A DNA stretch of 64,000 bases from Silene latifolia (taxonomy: Eukaryota; Streptophyta; Magnoliopsida; Caryophyllales; Caryophyllaceae). The position numbers were made by a program, and so were the translations under genes. This document shows positions 38,878-48,349 of this stretch, in pieces. The stretch spans positions 40,052,217 to 40,116,216 of the forward strand of contig NC_133534.1 of assembly GCF_048544455.1 (NCBI RefSeq). Reading direction: 5' to 3'. The notes below the pieces were generated by a model, which saw only the letters and a program-made list of their open reading frames with translations, was not told the DNA's origin and did not search any database. Position 1 is the stretch's first letter; each line of letters begins with the position of its first letter.

Positions 38878-39052
38878 AGTGGTCGATCGAGTAGCATGGG
38901 CGCTCAAGACTGCTCGATCGACTTGTGGTGTGGTCGATCGAGTAGTTCCAGTTCTGCAGGGGGTCGATCGAGAGGAAGGTCTACTCGATCGAGTGAATAC
39001 ATCAGCTACAGTTCTCGATCGAGTAGAAAAACTACTCGATCGAGTGATCCTT
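38878..39052. repeat. CGATCG palindrome array, Athila-like 1 interior
   Basis: Seven copies mixing GTCGATCGAG, CTCGATCGAC and CTCGATCGAG forms. Spacings are 31, 20, 30, 21, 30 and 21 bp. It lies downstream of the 431-codon frame in element sense. Confidence 0.92.
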
Positions 39053-39249
39053 AATGTAATTCCTGCAAAACGTAATGTAAACAGCCGCAAACTAACAAAA
39101 ACAAGCTTACTGAGATAGCCTATGGTATAAAAACCATTTATTAAACTGAAATTGAATAAAAACAAAATAAAATCTCCGGGTTGCCTCCCGGGTAGCGCTA
39201 GCTTCAGTCAGGTCCCAGCTCGACCTTCTTTTTCTTCGAACCACTCAAA

Positions 39250-40545
39250 CTAAATACAATCAAAACAGCTCAAAGCGCGCAGCAACCTGTCAAATAGCTG
39301 CGCATGTGCTACACAAAAGCATAAGTAGCACCAAAGTGGAATAACAAAATAGGAAATAAAAATGTTTAACTTTTTAAGCCGAACAAATTTCCTATGGGCG
39401 CTCCTAAATTTATCCACAAAATAAAGGAGCGCGGGAGCAATCGTCAATACATTATGGGTTAAATTCAAATTAGCAATTTTGAGATGACATGTACGGTGAA
39501 AATCAGTTAAATTATATGTCCACATGGGAGGGGGTAAAGCATTAAAAGGACATGCGTGAATCAGACGAGGTAATATACAAACAATAATAAAATTACCGTT
39601 TACTACCTCAGGTTGGTTGCTCTCAACTACGGAATCACAGATAAAAGAATGTGATACCTCATCCGTGCTAGGAGCAATTACCGTCTCAACTGCTTCTTCA
39701 TCAACCTCCTCAGTGGAGTCTGCCCCGTAGGTCGCAGCTTCAAGTGTATCCGACTCGGCTGTGAATAGGGGAGGTTCACCGTAGTCTTCATCATTGTCAA
39801 ACTCGTCATCCAATATGAACCCAAGTGACGGAGTTAAGCTCCCAATGGCCAAATCAGTCGATCGAGCAAAGTACTCGCTCGATCGACCAACTTCCTCCTG
39901 AATTCCACTCGATCGAGCAATGCTATCACTCGATCGAGCATTTTCTCCTGGCAAATCACTCGATCGACTAATATAAGTCACTCGATCGAGTGATTCCTCT
40001 TTTACAGCGCTGAAATCCTCGTGTGGGGCAATGAAATGTGATAGAAGCTCGTCGTCCGAGTCATAAAAGTCATCCTCAGCATTGGGCAACACGGTTTTTT
40101 CATGGGGAAAACCGTTCTCAGCAAGGTATACCTCTTCTGGTTGCCAATTATCCGACTCAGCTGTTAACTGAGCAATTTTAGACTCCAGCTCAATGATTTG
40201 AGCATCCGCACGTCTATCACTCTCTTGCCTCACTCGATCATAATTCTGTATTTGAGATGCAAGTATCTCCATTAAAGACCTCAGTTCTGCAACCTCTTCT
40301 TCTTGTATCGCAGCTGCTAACTGAGCAATGTCAGTTTCGAGCTTTTCAAGTTGCGAAGAAGTGCGTCTATCATGATCTTGCCTCTCTCGGTCACGATCTT
40401 GCAATTGAGATGCAAGTGTCTGCAGTAAGGATTTCAGCTCCGCAATCTCTTCTTCTTGTATATCAGGAGGATCTTGTTGCGGCGGCCATTGATATGGCGG
40501 ATGTGGCGGCACAACTACATTTGCATTGTGCTCGCAGAACCACAT
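39250..40545 (-). CDS. Coiled-coil protein of the Athila-like element (function unknown)
   Basis: 431-codon open frame, the only long one in the element, starting at MWFCEHNANV just downstream of the PBS side. Residues 30-80 and 81-131 are a tandem duplication of a 51-residue heptad-like unit (QEEEIAELKSLLQTLASQ / QEEEVAELRSLMEILASQ), a predicted coiled coil. An acidic middle follows, then residues about 183-235 where the palindrome array is translated (LDRV, SRSS, RSS, ARST). The C-terminal part has a hydrophobic stretch (NIFISYFVIPLWCYLCFC, about 390-410). No zinc knuckle, protease or polymerase motif is present. It may be a rebuilt 3' part of an Athila gag, or a new ORF. The frame is intact in an otherwise gene-less element, but translation is unproven. 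Confidence 0.6.
   Translation of the reverse strand: MWFCEHNANVVVPPHPPYQWPPQQDPPDIQEEEIAELKSLLQTLASQLQDRDRERQDHDRRTSSQLEKLETDIAQLAAAIQEEEVAELRSLMEILASQIQNYDRVRQESDRRADAQIIELESKIAQLTAESDNWQPEEVYLAENGFPHEKTVLPNAEDDFYDSDDELLSHFIAPHEDFSAVKEESLDRVTYISRSSDLPGENARSSDSIARSSGIQEEVGRSSEYFARSTDLAIGSLTPSLGFILDDEFDNDEDYGEPPLFTAESDTLEAATYGADSTEEVDEEAVETVIAPSTDEVSHSFICDSVVESNQPEVVNGNFIIVCILPRLIHACPFNALPPPMWTYNLTDFHRTCHLKIANLNLTHNVLTIAPALLYFVDKFRSAHRKFVRLKKLNIFISYFVIPLWCYLCFCVAHAQLFDRLLRALSCFDCI
39855..39995. repeat. CGATCG palindrome array inside the coiled-coil ORF
   Basis: Six copies with spacings 21, 30, 21, 30 and 22 bp. Most spacings are multiples of three, so the translated frame repeats as Arg-Ser-Ser or Leu-Asp-Arg-Val modules. 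Confidence 0.92.
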
Positions 40546-40786
40546 CTCCGTAGTAGATCACCTTTGTTCCATATAATGGGACATCGGTGATGGGTCAAAG
40601 GTACTCAAGCCTTCCCTTTGACTGTCTTTCACCTAGAACTGTCTAGGTAGTACCTGTAAGGCCTATCAAAACAGCACTAAACAAAAGATTAAAACGGCCT
40701 CAAGGGAAGAATCCCCTGAGGCTAAAAACAGATAGAATTAAACAAATAAATAAATAGATTGCCTCCCCGGCAACGGCGCCAAAATT

Positions 40787-42124
40787 TGATGCGGTCGTTT
40801 CTACACCAAAAATAAAATACCTAAGTACAACTAACAGAAGTCAGCGGTAAGTAGGGTCGATCTCCACAGGGAGGCGGTGTACTATCTATTTGTCTATTTA
40901 TCTGTCTAATGTCACGATGGGGGTTGAATTGATTTTAACTAAACTACTAAGGCTAAAGGCAAGAGGAAAAGGATAAAGGGAATTAACAATAAGAGAAAGG
41001 AAGTATGCTAGGGGTCGGTCTACCGTGGAAGCTATCAGATCTTATACTATCAGGAATACTAAGGCGATTAGACTATTGATAAGAAGAGCTATGGTCGTCA
41101 CCTTTCGGTCCTTAAACCGCCCTAGAGCGTAAACAGCTTAACTTTCGCCCTCACTGCAATACCCTATTGTAACTAAGCAAGCCTTCCCTTCCAATCTTTC
41201 GATCTAGGTCGGGGTTAACTAGAATTATGGGTCTCCTGCATGCATACATTCGACCAGATAACAATTAAATTGCCTAATACAATTCCTATCGCAGGTCTAA
41301 TCTATTTAATACAATTAAAGCATTGCTACCACGGCTTCCCTAATCCTAACATACTAAGGGAACTAGCTACTCATGGGAATGGGGGAAGCAAGAATAAAAT
41401 AAATAATAACAATAAACATTAAAAGGGAAGAAGAATTACTAGATTAAGGGATCCGGAAGAAATAAAAAGTAACAGTGTTTAAGGAAGGGAAAAGGAGTAA
41501 CGTGATCCTTCCCGGATTGTTGGATTACTGGATGATTACAAATGACACCCTTTACTCCTATTTATAAGAAATTAGGAGTAGGATTAAACCTAATTAACGA
41601 ATTAAAGCTTAAAAAGCCCAGCCCGCAGCATAATCCACTCGATCGAGTAGAGAAATCACTCGATCGAGCGAAATCAGCCAGAAAACAGCTCGATCGACCA
41701 TTTATAGTGCTCGATCGACTGATTACACATAAGGGACTGGTCGATCGACTAAGGAAGCAACTCGATCGACTATTTATTGCACCTAAAACCACTCGATCGA
41801 GTAATAAATCACTCGATCAGGTGGGTCTTGACTTCAGCAGCTACAATTCTCGTTAGTTCGCCTTGACTTGTCCTTTTAGCTCCCGAAACACCTTCACGCA
41901 TCCCAAGACAGCTATATTTCCGCTCCGAATCATCTCTTCCTCCAAATGCATGCTAAATGGACGGTAAATAGCTCGATTTCGCTACTTTCTGGTGCATTCC
42001 TGTAATTAAGACAAAATACACCAAAGTAGCATATTCGGGGCATTTCGTAGCATAAAACCACGATAAAAGCATAGAAATACGTGCATAAAATAGGCTAAAA
42101 AGACTATGTAAAATGCACGTATCA
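40787..42124 (-). repeat. Athila-like 1 LTR (5' in element sense)
   Basis: 1338 bp, next to the PBS at 40786-40765 (minus). TATA box TATAAATA at 41566-41559. Palindrome array at 41637-41822 with spacings 21, 30, 21, 30, 21, 31 and 20. Confidence 0.93.
41637..41822. repeat. CGATCG palindrome array, Athila-like 1 LTR (right)
   Basis: Eight copies with spacings 21, 30, 21, 30, 21, 31 and 20 bp. This is the most regular of the arrays. Confidence 0.93.
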
Positions 42125-42707
42125 ATAAACAACCATCAACAACACTATGTAATCAATAACCAAGTAGGGAAACCCTACATGGAAAAACAATCACCAAGAT
42201 CGTCACAGTTTGCTAATCAAAAATCGTTCTTCAACAAAATCACCTTATATCAAACATACAATCATACAATAACCATCTATTACAACAATATACTCCCAAA
42301 CCCCTGATCTACCCAATTAAGGTTTTAAACCAAATCAAGGAAACAATATAAAAACTATACAAGGATCTTACCCTCGACACGACGAACTCAACGGCGTAAA
42401 GAACATGACGATCTGACCACCCTAGCCTTTGGGATTTGATAGCAACGCGACGAAAGAGAGCAACGAACTTGTTTTCTTTTTGAAAGGTTTTAGAAAAGGT
42501 GAAAAGTGACAAAGAAGGTGACGGAAGGCTTTATATATTAATCACGTGTTACTAACAAAACCCGGCTAAAACAACCCGCATAACCGACTTACTCGATCGA
42601 GTACCCTTCAGCAGAACACTGTTTCGTAAACCAAACATACTTACTCGACAGAGTAAGCCCCACTCGATAGAGTACCCAAAGACATATAAAACCGTAGTAT
42701 TACAGTT

Positions 42708-43614
42708 AGCTCGTCATAGAAATCGATATCCAGTGGTAGCCCCTGCCTAAAAGCTTACACGGCTGTTCCAACATCACATCTGGGGATTGAGACCTTCTCT
42801 TTGTTGAATCTGGTCAGGAATGCCTTGATTGTCTCGCCTGGCTTTTGCTTGATTCTGTAAAGGTCACTGGATCTCTTTTCGAGCTCCCTGCTACTTGCAA
42901 ACTGGTGGTTGAACGAGTTTATTAGATCTGCAAGGACTTGATGCTTCCATTTGGCAGGTTTATGTACCATTGAAGGGCAGGCCCGGTCAGGGTTGTTCCA
43001 AAGCCTTTGCACATACATACTTGTCGTAGCTCACTGGGTATAGAGGCTGCCAACATTCTCTGTTTGTAGTAGGCTACATGGTTTTCAGTATCTGTAGTTC
43101 CATCATAGGTTCTCATTAATGGTACCACAAAATTTTTAGGCAGATCTATTTTAGCTATCTCATGCACGAAGGGAGAGTCAACATAGCTTTCAGGGTTGGC
43201 TTCCTCAATACTTGCAGGCACTCCACGGATCTTCTAAAATTTCTCATGGAATTTCCGGATCTTCTGGACCATGGCCATCATTATGGCTACATTAGTTTGA
43301 TCTGGGGTGGTCTCTTCATTTGGGGTTTCTTCTGAGTCTGAATCAAGATCCCCTGATTTGGTTTTTGATGGAGTTGGAGTACTAAAGTTGGAGAAATCAA
43401 TATTCCTGATGATTGAAGAAAATGGTGTTCCAGGCTGAATCTTCCATTTTGAGCATGAAGCTTTATCTCCTAGCTTTTGCTTCATATTGGACTCTGATTC
43501 TTTCAGTTTCTGGACATCAGCTTCAGCCTGGGCCATCTTTTGCTTCAGTTGCTCCATTTCCAGTAGTTGTTGTTTGGCGGCAGCGAGTTGTTGTTCTATA
43601 TTGTCTCCAATCAT
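42708..43614 (-). pseudogene. Gypsy-type gag, broken
   Basis: Begins MIGDNIEQQLAAAKQQ, a coiled-coil-like N-terminus (about 50 residues, heptads of L/M/A/E/K). A linker follows, then the retrotransposon gag core with DLPKNFVVPLMRTYDGTTD, LTGPALQWYINLPNGSI and FNHQFASSRELEKRSSDL, then IKQKPGETIKAFLTRFNKE. An in-frame stop near 43232, a frameshift near 42925 and a stop near 42750 inactivate it. The coding sense continues to the insertion point of LARD 2 (F-Y-D-E-L at 42709). The role would be capsid formation and RNA packaging. Confidence 0.88.
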
Positions 43615-43690
43615 TTTTTAGGAGAGTTTTTGTGTTGTTTGGGATTAGGTTTTGATTATTTTTGAGCTAGATGCCCAAAGGTGGGCGCCA

Positions 43691-44489
43691 ATTATTTTAG
43701 CAAGATTTCACACGGAGATAAAGTCTTGGCAGGGATTTAATTGCAGGGCAATCTAACTCAAATAATTATGCCTGACTAGTACGATGAATAACTTAAACAA
43801 TGAATAATAAAGTGAAAGACAGAGATTTGTACGTGGAAAACCCTGGGAATAAGGGAAAAAACCACGGGCACCAAGCCAGGAGAGATTGTTATTATCTTTT
43901 AACGTATCCTGACAGGGAATATGTATGTCAGGCTAGAAGTAGAGTATAAGTGCTTAGTAAATATGCTCAAGGTGATTACAATTATAAAAAGAGAGTAAGA
44001 TTGAGTGAATAATAGATGATGCCCCTTCTTTCTTTTGCTTTGCTCTTTATATCTTGCAAATAACGGCTCTTTCATGTTTGTTTTGGATGTTCCTAGGTAA
44101 TAGGCCTCGTGTTCTATTTACCCGGAGGTGGTTGTTTGACTCTATAATCTGCATGCCGCTATCTTTGCTCAGTCAGCTGCTCCATATTCTTCGTATATTT
44201 TGTTGAATAGGTCTTCCTTTAAAGTAGGAACCATTTCTCTAGGTTTTAGTTGTGCTTTAGTTGTTCCCTGACTTGTTTTAGTAGTGCCCAACATACGGCT
44301 GGTGAGTTGTTCCTTCAAGTCTGGCCTGGATAGATGGCCTGACCTGTCTTTCCCTCCTGGTTGGCACCTGCCTGGGTATAGTATGCTTTGTATTGAGTTA
44401 CTTCTGTTCAGGATATGCTTGGTATTTATTTGCCTGACTTTTGTCTGATCAGGTAGGACAATTCTTGGCCCAATATTAACAATGGTACA
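43691..44489 (-). repeat. LTR of the Tat-like element
   Basis: About 0.8 kb between the PBS and the Copia relic. The 5' end in element sense is TGTACCATTG. The 3' end is eroded and lacks a clear CA. The 145-codon frame on the minus strand at 44169-44606 is not a known protein. Confidence 0.65.
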
Positions 44490-44492
44490 AAC

Positions 44493-46924
44493 ACAGTTTT
44501 CTAAGTAGGTTAAGATGGTGCGTAGTGATAATGGCAATGAATTCAATCGTATGGCGGGATATTTTTTCAAAAATGGCATACATTTCCAAAAGTCTTGTGT
44601 GGGCACGCCTCAACAAAATGGGCGTGTTGAACGTAAGCATCGCTATATACTCAATGTTGCTCGGGCCTTGCTTTTTCAAGGTAACCTTCCTATGAAGCTT
44701 TGGGGCGAATGTATACACACAGCTGCTTATTTAATTAATCGCACACCGTCTACTTTACTTGCTCATAAAACGCCATATGAAGTACTATTGGGCGTGCCAC
44801 CGTCTTATACGAATTTACGGGTCTTTGGTTGTTTATGTTTTGTTCATAACCAAAAAACTAGTGGCGACAAATTTGCACCAAGGAGTCATAGATGCATTTT
44901 TCTGGGGTATCCTCATAATACAAAGGGCTAGAAAGTTTATGATCTTGAGACGGAAACATTTATCATTTCTCGTGATGTTATTTTTTATGAGGATCAATTT
45001 CCTCTTGATACTGTTTCAAGCTCGCCTGATGGTCTCTCTTTTCTCGATAATTACCCTGTCGAGCCCGAATATGAGCCTTCAGTCAAGACTACTGTCGAGC
45101 CCTCCACCGAGCCTCCAACATCTGAACCTGGTCCTGCAACCGAGTCCTTTGTGTCACACACGCCTTCCACCAAGTCCTCTGTTTCCGACAGCTTAAGCAA
45201 TGATACTGTGCCTCCTATGCTTGGCCGTGGACATCGGATTAAATTCCCTAATTCCTGACTGCAGGATTATGTCCTTGATACTGCTAATAGTCCATCTCAG
45301 CCCGGCTCACCGCCCTCTCTGTCATTGCCTTCAGGTACTCCCTATTCCATAGCAAATTATGTTAATTGTACCTATTTTTCCCCTCGCCATAAAAATTTTC
45401 TCGCATCTATAACTGCAGGTCTTGAGCCACCGTCTTTCAAAGTCGCCATTCAAGATGACGGGTGGTCTAAGGCTATGCAGGATGAAATTAATGCCCTCGA
45501 GAATAATGGCACTTGGGATTTGATCGACTTTCCTCCAGATAAGAAGGCTCTTGGTTGCCATTGGGTTTATAAAATAAAATACAAGTCCGATGGATCGGTT
45601 AAGCGACTTAAAGCTCGCCTTGTTGTTTTTGGTAATCATCAAGTGGAAGGTCTTGACTACGGCGAAATCTTCGCTTCTGCTGTTAAGATGGTCACTATCC
45701 GTACTTTTCTTGCTGTCGCTGCTGTAAAAAGGTGGGAATTACACCAAATGGATGTCCATATGCCTTTCTACATGGAGATTTGATGGAAGAAGTTTATATG
45801 AAGCTCCCTCCCAATTTCAGCCATGGACATAAAGGCAAAGTTTGTCGATTAAAGAAGTCTCTGTATGGCCTCCGCCAAGCTCCTCGCTGGTGGTTCTCTA
45901 AATTGGCTGGTGTGTTGCGTAAATATGTTTCTCTCAATCTTATTCGGATTATTTGCTATTTTTATACTCAAGTGATGTTGTCCGGTTACATGTCCTTATT
46001 TATGTGGACGATCTTGTTATTGCCGGGAATTATTCCTCTACCATCTCTATTTTTAAATACTATTTACAGCGCTGCTTTCATATGAAGGATCTCGGTCCGT
46101 TAAAATACTTTCTTGGTCTTGAGGTTGCCCGCAATGCCGAAGGAATTTTCCTAAATCAACGGAAATATACACTCGATATCATCACAAAAATAGGCCTCTT
46201 GGGTGCATAGCCGGCAACCACACCCATGGAGGTCAACCATCAACTTCAAACGGATGTCAAGCCTCTTCTTGATGCGCGTGAATGATATCGACGCTTAGTC
46301 TACCTTGCCGTCACTCGTCCTGATTTATCCTTTGTCGTTCATGTCTTGTCCCAATTTATTCATCAACCACGACAAGTTCATATGGAGGCCGCCCTTCGTG
46401 TGGTTCGTTACCTCAAAGGGAGTCCGGGTCAAGGCATTTTACTGCGATCTGACAGTGATTTTACGGTGTCCGGCTGGTGTAATTCCGATTGGGGTACTTG
46501 TTCCTTAACTCGTCATTCTGTAACGGGATGGTTCGTGTTTCTTGGGAGCTCTCCTGTGTCTTGGAAAACTAAAAAGCAACACACGGTATCGCTCTCTTCT
46601 ACTGAAGCCGAATATTGATCAATGGCCGTTGTTGTGTGTGAGCTCAAATGGCTCAAAGGGTTACTCACGAGTCTGGATGTCCCTTTTTCTCTTCCTATAC
46701 TCCTGTCATGCGAGAATCACTCGGTTGTTCATCTTGCTCAAAATCCCGTCTTTCACGAACGAACGAACCATATCGAAATTGATTGTCACTTTGTCTGGGA
46801 TGCTATAACGGAGGGTCTTATTCAACCGTTTCATGTTCCTACGACTGAACAATTAGCTGATATTTTTACGAAGTCTTTGGGAGTTGGTCAATTCGACTAT
46901 CTTCTTCGCAACCGGGCATTCTGA
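44493..46924 (+). pseudogene. Old Copia pol relic (integrase, RT, RNase H)
   Basis: Plus-strand Copia polyprotein without gag, PR and the integrase N-terminus. Integrase core and C-terminus: VRSDNGNEF, PQQNGRVERKHR, WGECIHTAAYLINRTPS, HRCIFLGYP. RT: WDLIDFPPDKKALGCHWVYK, then [10 protein letters not shown] (catalytic YVDD intact, about 46000) and [15 protein letters not shown]. RNase H: SDWGTCSLTRHSVTGW and VSLSSTEAEY. It ends HERTNHIEIDCHFV ... LADIFTKSLG. Stops lie near 44500, 44930, 45257, 46208 and 46617, with frameshifts near 45770 and 45940. The wording fits the Ale/Retrofit lineage. It is the oldest layer here, since the Tat-like element sits inside its integrase. Confidence 0.92.
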
Positions 46925-47329
46925 ATCTCCATGCTCCAGTTTTTTTTTTTTTTTGGGGGGGGGGGTATTACGCATAATATCGTTAACCAAACTTCATTGT
47001 ATCACTCGGCGAAGTTAACCAAACTTCATTATGTGTCTTAGCGAAGATGCTCTATTCATTAATCCCATTAATTCCATTTTTATCTTCAAAAAGATATATG
47101 GGTATTCATTTAGCCAAAATCTGATCACAAACGCATCTTCAATAGGTAAGTAACATTACAACTTAACCATAACTTTCGTATATTTTTGAAAAGCGAAATA
47201 GCAAACTGTGAACACGATCTAATGACGACCAATTATCGTTAAATAAATTCACATAAACCCAGTTTCTATTAATTGAGTGAATTTAAATATTACAGATTAA
47301 AAAAATTAAAGGAACTTTATAAATACAAA
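46925..47329 (+). repeat. 3' end of the old Copia relic (PPT and decayed LTR)
   Basis: A T run then GGGGGGGGGG (46957-46966) resembles the polypurine tract that precedes a Copia 3' LTR. The following sequence contains the direct repeat GTTAACCAAACTTCATT (about 46982 and 47014). LTR boundaries are not recognisable. Confidence 0.5.
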
Positions 47330-47359
47330 CTAGTTTTGTGACCCGTGAAATTCACGGGT
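47330..47359 (-). mobile_element. Probable Helitron 3' terminus
   Basis: Minus strand reads ACCCGTGAATTTCACGGGT (9-bp stem, one unpaired base), seven bases, then CTAG followed by T. That is the hairpin-plus-CTRR-T ending of Helitrons. The body would extend toward higher coordinates. Confidence 0.55.
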
Positions 47360-48251
47360 TCGGTTTAAGGATCGTTCATGCATTTTCCTTTTTAGTTTTT
47401 TGATGATTTTTTCATTTTTTATTCGTGGTCTATCTCTATAATTATTTTAGCCGTTCATATTTTAGGTATGTTTTACTGAGCAAGAAGTTGAGTCGTTTCT
47501 ATGAATCGATAACAAAAATAAAGTTGACACATGAGACCCTCCACGATATCTCATACCAATATACTCATATTTTATGAAAGTAAAAGATTGGGCTTTTAAA
47601 GAGGATGATGAATTTGAATTTATGGTAAATTAATGAAAGAATTATAAGTTAGAAAAGATGGAAAGACACACAAAGCATTTGTATAAGGTTCTAATTATTG
47701 CAATATTATGATAGGGAAATTGAAAGGATAGGGCATGGTTTATTCAATAGGAGATAACATATTGTGAAAGTGTAAGAGTTGAGCTCTAACTTTTCATTAA
47801 TTTGTTGGCGTAAATTTTTTTTACCACTTTCTGTAGTAGCTTGATATTCAGTTATTTACGATTTTACGTCATTGATTAGTATTGTATTTTTTTTTATTGT
47901 AACCTACTCGTATTATTTTGTTATTCTCATTCTCATTACTTTTGTAACCAAATGATATCATTTTTGTTCAACGTCAAATTTGATATTTTTGTTAGTCAAC
48001 TTTATTAAAATGATAATACTCCGTATTAATTAAAAAACTAATAAGTAGTATTAAACATAGTTTATATACCTTTTTTTTAGTTTGGAAATAATGATGATAT
48101 TTAAGACATAAAATATTCTTCACTCATTTTCTCTTAACTATTGTAACGTTTAATTAAATAAAAATAATTTAAATAAGGTGGATATATAGATAAAACATCC
48201 ATTCTCACATTAAAAATTAAAAGTAAAAAAGATATTCTACTCATTAGTATT
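47360..48251. other. AT-rich non-coding stretch, probable Helitron body
   Basis: No gene, no tandem repeat. No clear TC-type 5' terminus was found, so its extent is unknown. Confidence 0.4.
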
Positions 48252-48349
48252 ATGTTTTTTTTTTGGTGAAATGTGAGCTTTGATTAATGAAATAATCAGA
48301 ATTACATGTAGTCCACTTTGGATAATAAAACTAGGCTTTAAAAAAAACA

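Larger units (their letters stand above)
35835..42124 (-). mobile_element. Non-autonomous Athila-like element 1
   Basis: LTRs of 1340 and 1338 bp (35835-37174, 40787-42124), TGATRC...CGTATCA, with the target duplication ATAAA (35830-35834, 42125-42129). On the minus strand the PBS reads TTTTGGCGCCGTTGCCGGGG, the Athila/tRNA-Asp style. The polypurine tract reads GGTTTGGTTTGGGGAGATT. The 3.6 kb interior lacks protease, RT and integrase, but holds one 431-codon frame (39250-40545) and two palindrome arrays. Complete ends, a clean duplication and similar LTRs suggest a recent insertion, the last visible in this part of the nest. Confidence 0.92.
34700..42704 (-). mobile_element. LARD-like element 2 (partial)
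   Basis: Second member of the coding-free family. The PBS-proximal interior (34700-35080) is homologous to 26787-27137 and is cut on the left by (TA)n of the MULE-family cluster. One LTR follows: 35081-35834 plus 42130-42704, split by the Athila-like element. The PBS is altered (minus strand TCGTATCAGAGC). It sits in the gag gene of the Tat-like element, and the bases after its end (TTAGC, 42705-42709) are the expected target duplication. The rest lies beyond the left edge of the window. Confidence 0.85.
35081..42704 (-). repeat. LTR of LARD 2, split by an insertion
   Basis: The LTR proper is 35081-35834 and 42130-42704 (about 1.33 kb), TGTAACACCCC...GTATTACA, homologous to LARD 1 LTRs. The target duplication ATAAA of the Athila-like insert marks the break. 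TATATAAAG (about 42531-42539, minus) is a TATA box candidate. One intact and two decayed CGATCG copies remain at 42590-42680. Confidence 0.88.
42705..44489 (-). mobile_element. Tat/Ogre-like gypsy fragment (LTR, leader, gag)
   Basis: On the minus strand: LTR (44489 to about 43691, starting TGTACC), PBS TGGCGCCCACC (43690-43680; the Arg-tRNA style used by Tat/Ogre elements), then gag. It is cut at 42705 by LARD 2, so pol is missing here and may lie outside the window. On its other side it interrupts the plus-strand Copia relic; AACAC (44490-44494) is the candidate target duplication. Confidence 0.78.

Noticed and set aside
36685-41822. CGATCG arrays as a CRISPR array
   Set aside because: Repeats are only 12 bp and palindromic, spacers are short and shared between copies, there are no cas genes, and the DNA is plant.
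44169-44606. 145-codon minus-strand frame
   Set aside because: It lies across the Tat-like LTR and the start of the opposite-strand Copia integrase; no protein similarity seen.
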